Origin: CAYJFK01 sp964369475
GTDB taxonomy: Bacteria > Bacillota > Clostridia > Oscillospirales > Feifaniaceae
Assembly: GCA_964369475.1 (NCBI GenBank)
Contig: CAYJFK010000018.1
Span: 1-40,581 of the forward strand
Direction: 5' to 3'
Length of the DNA: 40,581 nt
A program made the position numbers and the translations under genes. Every line of letters starts with the position of its first letter. Position 1 is the stretch's first letter. Positions 7,289 to 15,535 of the stretch are shown piece after piece. The notes below the pieces were generated by a model that saw nothing but the letters and a program-made list of their open reading frames with translations, had not been told where the DNA came from and did not search any database.

Positions 7289-7598
7289 CTGTTTCGCCTC
7301 CGTTATTATTATTAAAGTAGCGCATTACAAGTGTCTCTTTCTCTCTTTTGCTTAGCCTTTTTATCATGTTTTCTATCTTTAGAGCGTCTGATCTATCCAG
7401 TGCCATAAAGACCGCCGCAATGCCTGTCACCTCGTGACTTTTTGTATATTTAGCACCCTTCGGGCTTTTATCGACATGCTCGGCATAGCGTTTTTCAAAA
7501 TTATTGGTCATTCCGGTGTAAAGAGAGTTATCTTTACACCTTAGCATGTACACAACAAACTGACCTTTTATCGGATTAGTGCATGGAGCGAGCTCCAT
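7278..7598 (-). CDS. GIY-YIG domain protein (UPF0213/YhbQ-like)
   Basis: A small protein of about 106 residues consisting of a single GIY-YIG nuclease domain: FVVYMLRCKDNSLYTGMTNNFEKRYAEHVDKSPKGAKYTKSHE carries the paired Y...YTG motif, the conserved Arg and the HN-like His. The C-terminal half has KRLSKREKETLV, also typical of the YhbQ-type single-domain group. Members cut or bind branched or damaged DNA, but most of this group are uncharacterised. The frame extends upstream into clpE; I chose the ATG at 7598, 11 nt after the clpE stop, although its ribosome binding site is weak, so expression may depend on coupling with clpE. It overlaps the downstream acetyltransferase gene by 11 nt. Confidence 0.85.
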   Translation of the reverse strand: MELAPCTNPIKGQFVVYMLRCKDNSLYTGMTNNFEKRYAEHVDKSPKGAKYTKSHEVTGIAAVFMALDRSDALKIENMIKRLSKREKETLVMRYFNNNNGGETGDT

Positions 7599-7608
7599 TT
7601 CACGAGCA

Positions 7609-9957
7609 CTACATACTTCTAACTTCAAGCTCGCCATCCTTAACGGTAATTCCAATCGCCTCTACCTTTGTTTCGCCGCTCTCTACAACAAGAGTGGCAA
7701 TTCTGTCTTCAAGCTCTCTTTCGACAGCCCTTCTAAGCGCTCTTGCACCATACTTTTCCGAGAAGGACTTTTCGGCAAGCCACTTGGCTACGCTCTCGTC
7801 TGTAAGCAGTTTGCGGCCCGTTTCCTCTATCGCCTTCTTTAGGTCGTCTATCATAATTGTAGCAATCTTGGCAAAATCCTCCTTATCGAGTGGGCGGAAG
7901 GCTACAACTTCGTCGATACGGTTTATGAACTCCGGACGAAGGAAACCTTCGAGCGCCTTCATTGCCTTCTCTTGCGCTCTCTGCTCGCTCGATGCACCAA
8001 AGCCCATTTGCGACTCCCTCTTATCGCTTCCTGCATTGGAGGTCATTACAATAACGGTATTTTCAAAGTTTACAGTCCTGCCGTGCGCATCGGTAATTCT
8101 GCCGTCGTCTAAAATTTGAAGTAGCACATTTAGCACATCGGGATGAGCTTTTTCTATCTCATCGAACAGTATTACACAATATGGCTTGCGGCGCACCTTT
8201 TCGGTTAGCTGGCCCGCTTCGTCGTAGCCCACATATCCGGGTGGCGAACCTATCAGCCTTGATACCGAGTGCTTTTCCATAAATTCCGACATGTCAAGAC
8301 GTATCATGGTTTCGGGCGAATCAAATAGGCTTGCCGCAAGTTGCTTTACAAGCTCTGTTTTACCGACACCGGTAGGCCCTATGAATATAAATGAGGCAGG
8401 TTTTCTCTTGGGCGATATGCCTGCTCTTGCGCGACGGAGTGCACGTGACAATGCCGAGACCGCTTCGTCTTGGCCTATTACACGTGCCTTTAGCTCATCT
8501 TCAAGCTTTGCAAGCTTACCAAATTCGCTTTCCTTTATCTTGGCGGCAGGAACACCCGTCCATACCTCAACGACCTGCGCAAGTTGCGATACCGTTACAC
8601 GAACAGTGTTTCTGTCTTTTTCTATCTCTGCAATCTCGTCTTCAAGGCGGCACTCTTTTTCTCTAAGCGCTGCGATCTGAGCAAAGCTTTCCTCGCTTCC
8701 ATCGGGTGCTATCTCATCCTTTTCAAGGCGCAGTTTATCAAGCTGACGATTTAAAAGTATAAGCTTGTTGCCATCTACATCCTCGATGTTACCAAGCGAA
8801 GCCGCCTCGTCTATTAAATCTATCGCCTTGTCGGGTAAAAATCTGTCTGTAATGTACCTTTCGGACAGGCGAACCGCCGCTCTTATTGTCTCCTCGTCGA
8901 GCGTTACGCCGTGATATTCTTCGTAGTAGCTCTTAATGCCCTCTAAAATTTCTATCGAAGTATCGATAGACGGTTCTTCTATCGTAACGGGCTGAAAGCG
9001 TCTTTCGAGTGCGGCATCTTTCTCGATGGATTTTCTGTATTCATTATATGTCGTTGCACCTATAACCTGAATTTCGCCCCTCGACAGAGCGGGCTTTAGA
9101 ATGTTTGCCGCCGACATCGAACCTTCGGCATCGCCTGCCGCTACAAGATTGTGCACTTCATCTATAACAAGAATTATATTGCCTTCTTTTTTCACTTCTT
9201 CAACAAGCTGCTTAATGCGAGACTCAAACTGCCCTCTAAACTGCGTGCCTGCTACAAGGGAGGTTAAGTCGAGCAGATATATTTCCTTTTCTGCAAGTTT
9301 TGGCGGCACTTTGCCTTCGGCAATTCTAATTGCAAGACCTTCTGCAACGGCCGTTTTACCAACACCCGGCTCGCCTATAAGGCAGGGGTTATTCTTTTGC
9401 CTTCTGTTTAAAATTTGCACAACACGTGCCGTTTCACGCTCTCTTCCTATAATGCGGTCAAGCTGACCTGCCCTTGCCTTGTCTGTTAGGCAAATACTGT
9501 GTTGCGACAGAAGTTTCGGCTTTTCCTTTTCGCCCTTAGCGCCTTTTTTCTTATCGTCACGCTTGCCGCCATTTCCATTTTGCGAGGTATGACGCTTTAT
9601 AATGTCACCCCAGCTTGTAGCGGGCGATTTTTCTTCTTCATCGTCCTTTTCTGTTAGAGGGACAATATCGTCTGCCCTTGGCTGAAGTCCTTCATATAGC
9701 TTTCTAAAGGCAGGCGGAAGCTCCATAGCGGTACCGCTCGGATCGGTCTCCATATCGCCAAAGAGTTGGAGAACTTCTTTTTCCATGTTGTCTATATCCC
9801 CAGGCTCCATCCCCATGCTCTTTAAAATGTCGTTTACAGGCTTAATTCCAAGCTCGGAAGCGCACTGAAGGCAATACCCTTCGCTCGAAGTTTTTCCGTT
9901 CTCCTGTCGTGATACAAATATCACAGCAAGACGCTTTTGGCAGCGACTGCACATCAT
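7609..9957 (-). CDS. clpE: ClpE-like AAA+ unfoldase (Clp protease ATPase subunit) with N-terminal zinc finger
   Basis: A 782-residue class I Clp/Hsp100 ATPase that would unfold proteins for ClpP or disaggregate them. Instead of the usual double Clp_N domain it starts with a four-cysteine zinc finger (C3, C6, C29, C32), as in ClpE and McsA. Then follow a charged linker (about 100-150), AAA domain 1 with Walker A GEPGVGKT (195-202), a short coiled-coil middle domain (RQLDKLRLEKDE... about 400-445), and AAA domain 2 with Walker A GPTGVGKT (about 522) and LLQILDDGRITD. QMGFG in domain 2 fits the ClpP-docking MGF/VGF tripeptide. The C-terminal D2-small domain ends in KYGARALRRAVE. The ATG follows AAGGAG by 10 nt. 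Automatic pipelines may call it ClpC; the zinc finger and the missing Clp_N favour ClpE. No CtsR box was recognised upstream. Confidence 0.9.
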   Translation of the reverse strand: MMCSRCQKRLAVIFVSRQENGKTSSEGYCLQCASELGIKPVNDILKSMGMEPGDIDNMEKEVLQLFGDMETDPSGTAMELPPAFRKLYEGLQPRADDIVPLTEKDDEEEKSPATSWGDIIKRHTSQNGNGGKRDDKKKGAKGEKEKPKLLSQHSICLTDKARAGQLDRIIGRERETARVVQILNRRQKNNPCLIGEPGVGKTAVAEGLAIRIAEGKVPPKLAEKEIYLLDLTSLVAGTQFRGQFESRIKQLVEEVKKEGNIILVIDEVHNLVAAGDAEGSMSAANILKPALSRGEIQVIGATTYNEYRKSIEKDAALERRFQPVTIEEPSIDTSIEILEGIKSYYEEYHGVTLDEETIRAAVRLSERYITDRFLPDKAIDLIDEAASLGNIEDVDGNKLILLNRQLDKLRLEKDEIAPDGSEESFAQIAALREKECRLEDEIAEIEKDRNTVRVTVSQLAQVVEVWTGVPAAKIKESEFGKLAKLEDELKARVIGQDEAVSALSRALRRARAGISPKRKPASFIFIGPTGVGKTELVKQLAASLFDSPETMIRLDMSEFMEKHSVSRLIGSPPGYVGYDEAGQLTEKVRRKPYCVILFDEIEKAHPDVLNVLLQILDDGRITDAHGRTVNFENTVIVMTSNAGSDKRESQMGFGASSEQRAQEKAMKALEGFLRPEFINRIDEVVAFRPLDKEDFAKIATIMIDDLKKAIEETGRKLLTDESVAKWLAEKSFSEKYGARALRRAVERELEDRIATLVVESGETKVEAIGITVKDGELEVRSM

Positions 9958-10028
9958 AATTGTCTTTCTCCTTTTATTGCAATAATAATTTATACCTATG
10001 CGGTAAATATTAGGGTTATTAATATCCC

Positions 10029-10751
10029 CTAAAGCAGAATTTTCTTAAATGGTGTTATCTCGTAGAAATATTTAAAAATAAGTGTTGACTCCACGACCTG
10101 AGCATTTAGCTCTTGCCCAAAATAGCTTCCTATATATGGAGCAAGATATGTTACAACTCCTGCAAGTATGCATACAACAACGACACCTTGAACAAGCCCA
10201 AGCAGTATGCCTGCCGCTCCGTTCAGTGTTTTCAAAACGGGCAGTTTCATAACGGCCTCTACAACAAATGTGCCTATTTTTACAACAATAACAGTGCCTA
10301 TAAATACAGCAATAAACCCAAGACCCGAGCTAACAGCAGAGGCAAGCGGTGTTGCTATTGCGACCGATACTTCTGTTAAAACATCGCCTGATGTTGCCGA
10401 CATTATAGCCCCTCTAACCTCCTCTGGAGAAACGCTAAAGCGTGTTAAAAATTCGGCCAACACCTGCGGCATCGAATCGAAAAGCGTTTCTATTTGCATT
10501 AGAAAATCGTCCGACCCAGCACCTGTCATAACAAAGCTCGACATATATTCCGTTACATTTTCCACAAAAAATGCATGTATATAATTTTGATAAAGCCACT
10601 GTGCCGCCAGATCTCCAAATGTTAGCGCTGCACCGAGGGCAATAAATGTGCCTACAAAGCCTATCATCGTTTTGAAAAAACCATTTTTAGCCGCCGCCAC
10701 CGTGCACCAGATTATTATAACAACGGCAGTAACATCAAGTAGAGCTACCAT
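10029..10751 (-). CDS. CvpA-family membrane protein
   Basis: About 240 residues with four predicted membrane segments: VALLDVTAVVIIIWCTVAAAKNGFF at the N terminus, TMIGFVGTFIALGAALTFG, a central SGLGFIAVFIGTVIVVKIGTFVV, and ILLGLVQGVVVVCILAGVVTYLAPYIG. The D-x(n)-G-F-K start followed by a glycine-rich second helix and the late NGAAGILLGLVQG hairpin are characteristic of CvpA (colicin V production accessory protein). In enterobacteria CvpA affects envelope homeostasis and bile resistance; its molecular role in Firmicutes is not known. The ATG at 10751 is preceded by AAAGGAGG; an ATG six codons upstream would include that site and is rejected. It is the first gene of a run with clpE, 71 bp downstream. 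Confidence 0.85.
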   Translation of the reverse strand: MVALLDVTAVVIIIWCTVAAAKNGFFKTMIGFVGTFIALGAALTFGDLAAQWLYQNYIHAFFVENVTEYMSSFVMTGAGSDDFLMQIETLFDSMPQVLAEFLTRFSVSPEEVRGAIMSATSGDVLTEVSVAIATPLASAVSSGLGFIAVFIGTVIVVKIGTFVVEAVMKLPVLKTLNGAAGILLGLVQGVVVVCILAGVVTYLAPYIGSYFGQELNAQVVESTLIFKYFYEITPFKKILL

Positions 10752-10803
10752 ACTTCCTCCTTTATGCATAGAGAATCATCTCTTATGTATATTGCTAATA
10801 TAT

Positions 10804-10812
10804 ATTATACCA
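10804..10812 (-). promoter_or_regulatory. Extended -10 promoter upstream of the CvpA gene
   Basis: TGGTATAAT on the minus strand fits the extended -10 consensus TGnTATAAT. Initiation near 10797 would give a 45-nt leader. No convincing -35 is present at the right distance. Confidence 0.5.
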
Positions 10813-11054
10813 TTAAAGTCAAGCCCACATGTTACATACTTGTAAACCTTGGGTGATTCCTGCATACCTCTCATAAAGTGTGCTCGGATTTGCAAGTGTA
10901 ACCCTTGCATAACTTTTTGTCTGCATTTAAGACATATTAAACAGCTTTACACTTTTTGGCCGATATATTAACGCCAAACTACTCAAAGCGTTATACTATA
11001 AAGACCGCTAAGTATACATTATTGTTCCCTATATTGCATTATTAAATATAACAA
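10813..11054. other. Intergenic stretch without a recognised gene
   Basis: Between the DUF5711 stop and the CvpA promoter I find no open frame with coding character. A 6-bp hairpin TGCAAG/CTTGCA lies at 10891-10909 and is not followed by a convincing T run on the minus strand, so the terminator of the long upstream operon is not identified. Confidence 0.5.
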
Positions 11055-12218
11055 CTAAATAACAATAAGCTTGCCCTCGCTTATAAAAATCGCCTTGCCT
11101 GTTCTTGTTACAACAGCACCTTTAATATTGGTCGCTATTACCTCGGCAATTAAGCCTCCCGAAATGTCGTATACGGCAACGCCGCTGTCGTACACAAGGG
11201 CAAACCGATCTCCGCCGCCCTCTAATATGCGTATATCTCCATTTGTATTCACTTCTCCGAGTATGCCAAAACGTTTGTCGAGTATTGTTAGACTTGATAC
11301 CCTGCCCGACGTATAACTTCTTCTAACGAGCGCAACACGCCCGTCTCCACCTGCCGTATATCCCGAAAGCTCGCTATCTCCAAAGCCAAAAGTCGTCAAT
11401 ATCTCTCCGCTTTTTTCATCTAACACGATAAGGCGGCTGTCGGTAAATAGGAATATCCCATCTGTATTAAAGTTCATATCGAGTATTAGCTCCCCATGAA
11501 GCTTTGTCGTCATAACCGGCTCTTCTTTATCTACTTCGATTAGAACTACGCTCGATACCACTTCGCCCGATTCTATGTTAAACTGCGAAACTAACATAGA
11601 ATCGTCTTCGAGATGAATTTGATTTACATATCCGCTCGAGGAATTCCATTCGTAGATCGGTATACCAAAACTGTCGAACATTGTAACCTTTGCGAGCAGT
11701 TCGCTATGTTCTTCGGCCACTGCAAACCTACCGCTGTCGTTAATATGTGCATCTATTATAGGCATGTCAGCGGTGTAACGTGCAATTACAGCGGTACCCG
11801 AGCATACAAGAAGGTCTCTGCCTCCTCTGTCGTACACAAGAAACCGCCCATTGCCCGACACAACAACAGGGCTGCCAAGCGATACATTTTGATCGAGTGA
11901 TAGCGACCCATCTTGCCGCACGACCGAAAGCCGTGTATTGGTCGCCACGACAAGGCTTTCTTTATAAGTACCAAAGGCGGCATCGTCGGGAATGTCTATA
12001 TTAATACTAACTTCGCTTATCTGTACATTGCTGTTCGACGATGCAAACATGCCGAGCACAGAAAGTCGCAGGCTGTAATAGTCTATGTCGTTTCTGAAAA
12101 TAAAGAGTGTAAGACCTATTACAATAAACGCACTGCCCAAAATAAGTCTAAATCTACTGCGCCTTTTTCTCTTTTTTCGTGCCGCCGTGTTGTCTACAAT
12201 TTGCGTCTTTCCACTCAT
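11055..12218 (-). CDS. DUF5711-family single-pass membrane protein, predicted extracellular beta-propeller
   Basis: 387 residues. A basic N-terminal cytoplasmic stretch (KKRKRRSRFR) is followed by one membrane helix (about residues 25-44, LILGSAFIVIGLTLFIF), so the bulk of the protein faces outwards. Residues about 65-385 consist of repeating strand motifs of roughly 40-50 residues such as SLVVATNTRLSVVRQDGS, FLVYDRGGRDLLVCSG, GRFAVAEEHS, GIFLFTDSRLIVLDEKSG and GRVALVRRSYTSGRVSSLTILDK. These are typical of a WD40/PQQ-like propeller and of DUF5711 proteins in Clostridia, which have no known function. The ATG overlaps the truA stop (ATGA), so it is translationally coupled to truA as the last gene of the pcrA-to-DUF5711 run. 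Confidence 0.82.
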   Translation of the reverse strand: MSGKTQIVDNTAARKKRKRRSRFRLILGSAFIVIGLTLFIFRNDIDYYSLRLSVLGMFASSNSNVQISEVSINIDIPDDAAFGTYKESLVVATNTRLSVVRQDGSLSLDQNVSLGSPVVVSGNGRFLVYDRGGRDLLVCSGTAVIARYTADMPIIDAHINDSGRFAVAEEHSELLAKVTMFDSFGIPIYEWNSSSGYVNQIHLEDDSMLVSQFNIESGEVVSSVVLIEVDKEEPVMTTKLHGELILDMNFNTDGIFLFTDSRLIVLDEKSGEILTTFGFGDSELSGYTAGGDGRVALVRRSYTSGRVSSLTILDKRFGILGEVNTNGDIRILEGGGDRFALVYDSGVAVYDISGGLIAEVIATNIKGAVVTRTGKAIFISEGKLIVI

Positions 12219-12988
12219 AAAAAGACCCCCGTTGCGACGAGATCTCCAAAGCTGTGTTCGATGTCAAGCGATGGGTAGTATACATCTTCCAGTGTTAGCC
12301 CTGTCGGCGGAGCAGTAGAGCCTGCCGCTCGCCTGTCCTTTGCCTCTATTGCTTTTGTTACATCTATACCGTCTATAAGTGTGCCTACCATTATTCGCAC
12401 CATATTGTACAAAAAACCATCCCCCGTTACATAAAAGGAGAGCATCCCTTCATTGTACTGCGCCTTGCAAGAATATATAGTGCGTGTCGTGTCCTCGATA
12501 CTACTGCCTGCCGACATAAAGGAGCAAAAATCGTGGCGCCCCACGAATTTAGGTGCATTTTTTATAAAGCTCTCTATGTCAAAAGGAGCCGGATGAAAAT
12601 GACAAAACCTATCCATAAAGACATTCCGATGCCGCTTTGTCCAAATGTCGTACCTATACCGCTTGCATGTCGCATCATACCTTGGGTGAAAATCTGTCGG
12701 CACTTCCATAGCCTCTGTTACTGCAATGTCGTATGGCAAGTTTGCATTAAGGGCATTTTTAAGTTTTTCAATCTTAAATTGGCTGTCTGTTCTTGTCGTC
12801 ATGTAGTAGTTTTTCGCATGAACACCCGAATCTGTCCTGCTACACCCGGTAACAGGTGCTTTGTGCGAAAAGAGAAGCGACAGCGCATCTCCGACTATGC
12901 CTTGAATTGTCGGAGCATTTTTTTGTACTTGAAAGCCTGCATAGTTAGTTCCTACAAAGCTTGCCTTTATTAGAATCTGACGCTCCAC
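12215..12988 (-). CDS. truA: tRNA pseudouridine(38-40) synthase TruA
   Basis: 257 residues, usual length for the family. TruA converts uridines 38-40 of the anticodon stem-loop of many tRNAs to pseudouridine. The catalytic Asp is in GCSRTDSGVHA. Other family signatures are TNYAGFQVQKNAPTIQG near the N terminus, LNANLPYDIAV, FHPRYDATCKRYRY, FVGRHDFCSF and the C-terminal FLYNMVRIMVGTLI. The start is a GTG at 12988 placed 7 nt after AAAGGAGG; a TTG farther upstream would contain that site. It lies 36 bp after ecfT, the gene order commonly seen in Firmicutes, and overlaps the next gene by 4 nt. Confidence 0.96.
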   Translation of the reverse strand: MERQILIKASFVGTNYAGFQVQKNAPTIQGIVGDALSLLFSHKAPVTGCSRTDSGVHAKNYYMTTRTDSQFKIEKLKNALNANLPYDIAVTEAMEVPTDFHPRYDATCKRYRYDIWTKRHRNVFMDRFCHFHPAPFDIESFIKNAPKFVGRHDFCSFMSAGSSIEDTTRTIYSCKAQYNEGMLSFYVTGDGFLYNMVRIMVGTLIDGIDVTKAIEAKDRRAAGSTAPPTGLTLEDVYYPSLDIEHSFGDLVATGVFL

Positions 12989-13024
12989 CGTCGCACCTCC
13001 TTTTTTGGTCAATGTATTTTTTTG

Positions 13025-13825
13025 TTATACAAGTGTATTTGCAAATAGTACCGCCGCAAAGAGTGCACCCATGAATAGCAGTGCAAAAAAGTCTCTGCCG
13101 CCCATCTTCATTACCTTTAGACGTGTGCGACCCTGTCCTCCGTGGTAACAGCGACATTCCATAGCAATTGCAAGCTCGTCTGCACGTCTAAACGAAGATA
13201 CAAATAGCGGTACAAGAATTGGAACAAGAGAGGATGCACGCTTTACAAGGCTTCCTGTTTCAAAATCAGCTCCCCTTGCCTTTTGTGCATTCATTATCTT
13301 GTCTGTTTCCTCTATCAGTGTCGGGATAAAACGCAGTGCTATCGTCATCATCATGGCGAGCTCGTGCACAGGCGCTTTTAGCTTTTTAAGTGGGTTTAGT
13401 AGCCTCTCTATTGCATCTGTCAGCATTATGGGGGAGGTCGTGTATGTCAGTAGCGACGTGCCGACAATTAAAAGAACAATCCTCGACACCATAAAAGCAG
13501 CGGCATATAGTCCTTCCCATGTCGGTTTTAAAAATCCAAGTGTGAATATAGGCGTGCCTGCTGTGTAGAAAATGTTGATTGCCGATGTGAAGATAATAAT
13601 AACAAGTAGCGGCCGCACACTCTTAACGAGCGTTTTTATCGGAGTTTTGGAGACAGTCGTTACGAGTAGTACAAATGCTGCCAAAATGCCGTATGCCGCA
13701 AAGCTCTTAACAAAAAAGAGCCATGTTATATAGAGTATTACGCAGATTATCTTAACCCTTGCATCTAACTTGTGAATAAAGGATTCTCCGGGGAAATACT
13801 GGCCTAATGTTATATCTTTAAGCAT
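13025..13825 (-). CDS. ecfT: Energy-coupling factor transporter transmembrane protein EcfT
   Basis: About 266 residues with five or six membrane helices. EcfT is the shared transmembrane scaffold of group II ECF importers: it couples ATP hydrolysis by EcfA1/EcfA2 to whichever vitamin- or metal-binding S component is docked. The N-terminal LGQYFPGESFIHKLDARVKI is a family hallmark. The two coupling helices are also visible: FIPTLIEETDKIMNAQKARG with the first ARG motif, and RRADELAIAMECRCYHGG, where the second motif reads CRC instead of ARG/ARC. I chose the second of two in-frame ATGs (13825 rather than 13831) because it is 8 nt from GGAGG while the first almost abuts it. It overlaps the end of ecfA2. 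No S-component gene is in the window. Confidence 0.95.
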   Translation of the reverse strand: MLKDITLGQYFPGESFIHKLDARVKIICVILYITWLFFVKSFAAYGILAAFVLLVTTVSKTPIKTLVKSVRPLLVIIIFTSAINIFYTAGTPIFTLGFLKPTWEGLYAAAFMVSRIVLLIVGTSLLTYTTSPIMLTDAIERLLNPLKKLKAPVHELAMMMTIALRFIPTLIEETDKIMNAQKARGADFETGSLVKRASSLVPILVPLFVSSFRRADELAIAMECRCYHGGQGRTRLKVMKMGGRDFFALLFMGALFAAVLFANTLV

Positions 13826-14687
13826 TCTCATCCCCTCCTTTACCCATAAGCCTCATTATCTCTGCCTTTGCCTGCTCTACTGTATATATGCCACTGCCGA
13901 TATCTATGCCTCTCTCCTTTAGTTCAAGGCATATTTTTGTAATTTGCGGAATATCTAGCCCCATAGCCTCGAGTTCTCTACCACGCTCAAAGACCGCTTT
14001 TGTCTCGTCGTACATAGCGACCTTGGAATTTTTCATAACGAGAACACGATCGGCATACTTTGCAACGTCCTCCATGCTGTGGGAAACAAGAATAACTGTC
14101 GTACCTTCGCTTTTGTGGTACTCGTATATCTTGGATAGTATCTCGTCCCTGCCCTGAGGATCAAGCCCTGCTGTTGGTTCGTCCAGCACAAGCACCTTTG
14201 GCTTCATTGCAAGAACTCCCGCAATTGCAACACGACGCTTTTGACCGCCCGACAGCTCGAAGGGCGATTTTTGAAGCATATCGTCTGTAATGCCTACCAT
14301 CTTTACGGCCTCTCGAACATTGCGGTCTACTTCCTCCTCTGAAAGACCCATATTTGTAGGGCCGAAAGCTATATCTTTGTAGACCGTTTCTTCAAATAGC
14401 TGATATTCGGGGTACTGAAAAACAAGCCCTATTTTAAAGCGAATGTCCCTTATTTCCTTTGGTTTCTCCCAAATGTCCTTGCCACCAAACATAACATGAC
14501 CCGATGTAGGTTTCATAAGTCCGTTTAGATGAGATACCAATGTAGACTTACCGCTACCTGTATGCCCTATAAGCCCGATAAACGAGCCTTCTGGGAAGCC
14601 TATTGTAACATCTTCTATTGCGACTCTCTCGAAGGGAGTGCCTTTGCTGTATACATGGGTTACACTCGATAAGCTTAAAATGTCCAT
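13818..14687 (-). CDS. ecfA2: Energy-coupling factor transporter ATPase EcfA2
   Basis: 289 residues, the second ATPase of the ECF module. Walker A GHTGSGKST, Q-loop VFQYPEYQLFEETVYKDIAFGP, signature LSGGQKRRVAIAG, Walker B VLVLDEPTAGLDP and the switch His in LVSHSMED are all present, followed by the C-terminal extension typical of EcfA proteins (TKAVFERGRELEAMGLDIPQITKICLEL). The FQYPEYQLF Q-loop and the D-x-x-V-Y-S-K-G-T-P-F-E N terminus distinguish EcfA2 from EcfA1. The ATG shares one base with the stop of ecfA1 (TAATG), and the 3' end overlaps the start of ecfT. Confidence 0.95.
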   Translation of the reverse strand: MDILSLSSVTHVYSKGTPFERVAIEDVTIGFPEGSFIGLIGHTGSGKSTLVSHLNGLMKPTSGHVMFGGKDIWEKPKEIRDIRFKIGLVFQYPEYQLFEETVYKDIAFGPTNMGLSEEEVDRNVREAVKMVGITDDMLQKSPFELSGGQKRRVAIAGVLAMKPKVLVLDEPTAGLDPQGRDEILSKIYEYHKSEGTTVILVSHSMEDVAKYADRVLVMKNSKVAMYDETKAVFERGRELEAMGLDIPQITKICLELKERGIDIGSGIYTVEQAKAEIMRLMGKGGDENA

Positions 14688-15535
14688 TACATGCCCCCCT
14701 TTACAAGATTATATAGGGCATCTGCCGCTTCTTCTACGGTAAGCACTTCGTTTAGTTTGGGGAATTCCCTTTTTAAACTGTGGACAAGCGAGGCCGCCTG
14801 AGGTGCTTCAAGGCCGCAGTCTTCCAAGTCCTCGACCCTTGCAAAGACCTCTCTCGGCGTGCCGTCTATAAATATATTGCCCTCTCGCATTATAACAATT
14901 CGTCCTGCAAGTGCCGCCTCGTTCATGTAGTGAGTAATTAGTATTATCGTTATGCCTTCTTCTTTGTTTAGACGAATTATCGTCTCGAGAACCTCTTTAC
15001 GGCCGGCAGGATCGAGCATTGCCGTCGGCTCGTCGAGAACAATGCAGGAGGGTCTCATGGCTATAATGCCGGCAATTGCAATTCTCTGCTTTTGGCCGCC
15101 CGACAAAAGGTGCGCAGAGTGCGTTCTGTACTCCCACATGTCGACAGCCTTTAATGCATGTTCTACTCTCTTGGCTATCTCAGGTTGTGGCACGCCTAAA
15201 TTTTCAGGAGCAAAGGCGACATCTTCTTCAACAATAGTTGCAACTATTTGGTTGTCGGGGTTTTGAAATGCCATGCCTGCACGCTGACGCACATCAAAGA
15301 GGCGCTCTTGGTCTACCGTGTCTATGCCGTCTACATAAACCTTGCCGCCCGAGGGGAGGTATACTGCATTAAAATGCTTTGCAAGTGTCGACTTGCCGCT
15401 ACCGTTTGCCCCTAAAATGGCTACAAAGCTGCCCTTTTCTATTTCAATATCAATGCCCTTTAAGACAGGCACTGCGCCTTCGTCCCCCATGTAGGAAAAC
15501 TCGAGCTTTTCTGTTTTTATCATCAAGTCTGTCAT
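14687..15535 (-). CDS. ecfA1: Energy-coupling factor transporter ATPase EcfA1
   Basis: 282 residues from the ATG at 15535, which lies 4 nt after GGAGGAG and overlaps the methyltransferase stop by ATGA. The frame is open much farther upstream, but that part only shadows the methyltransferase gene. Walker A GANGSGKST, Q-loop AFQNPDNQIVATIVEEDVAFAPENLG, signature LSGGQKQRIAIAG, Walker B CIVLDEPTAMLDP and switch His ITHYMNEA are intact. The FQNPDNQ Q-loop is the EcfA1 type. With EcfA2 and EcfT it forms the energising module for uptake of vitamins or metal ions through separately encoded S components. Confidence 0.95.
   Translation of the reverse strand: MTDLMIKTEKLEFSYMGDEGAVPVLKGIDIEIEKGSFVAILGANGSGKSTLAKHFNAVYLPSGGKVYVDGIDTVDQERLFDVRQRAGMAFQNPDNQIVATIVEEDVAFAPENLGVPQPEIAKRVEHALKAVDMWEYRTHSAHLLSGGQKQRIAIAGIIAMRPSCIVLDEPTAMLDPAGRKEVLETIIRLNKEEGITIILITHYMNEAALAGRIVIMREGNIFIDGTPREVFARVEDLEDCGLEAPQAASLVHSLKREFPKLNEVLTVEEAADALYNLVKGGM

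Noticed and set aside
7583..8119. 178-codon frame on the plus strand opposite clpE
   Set aside because: It is antisense to the conserved ClpE second AAA domain and shows the serine-rich composition typical of reverse-strand shadows.
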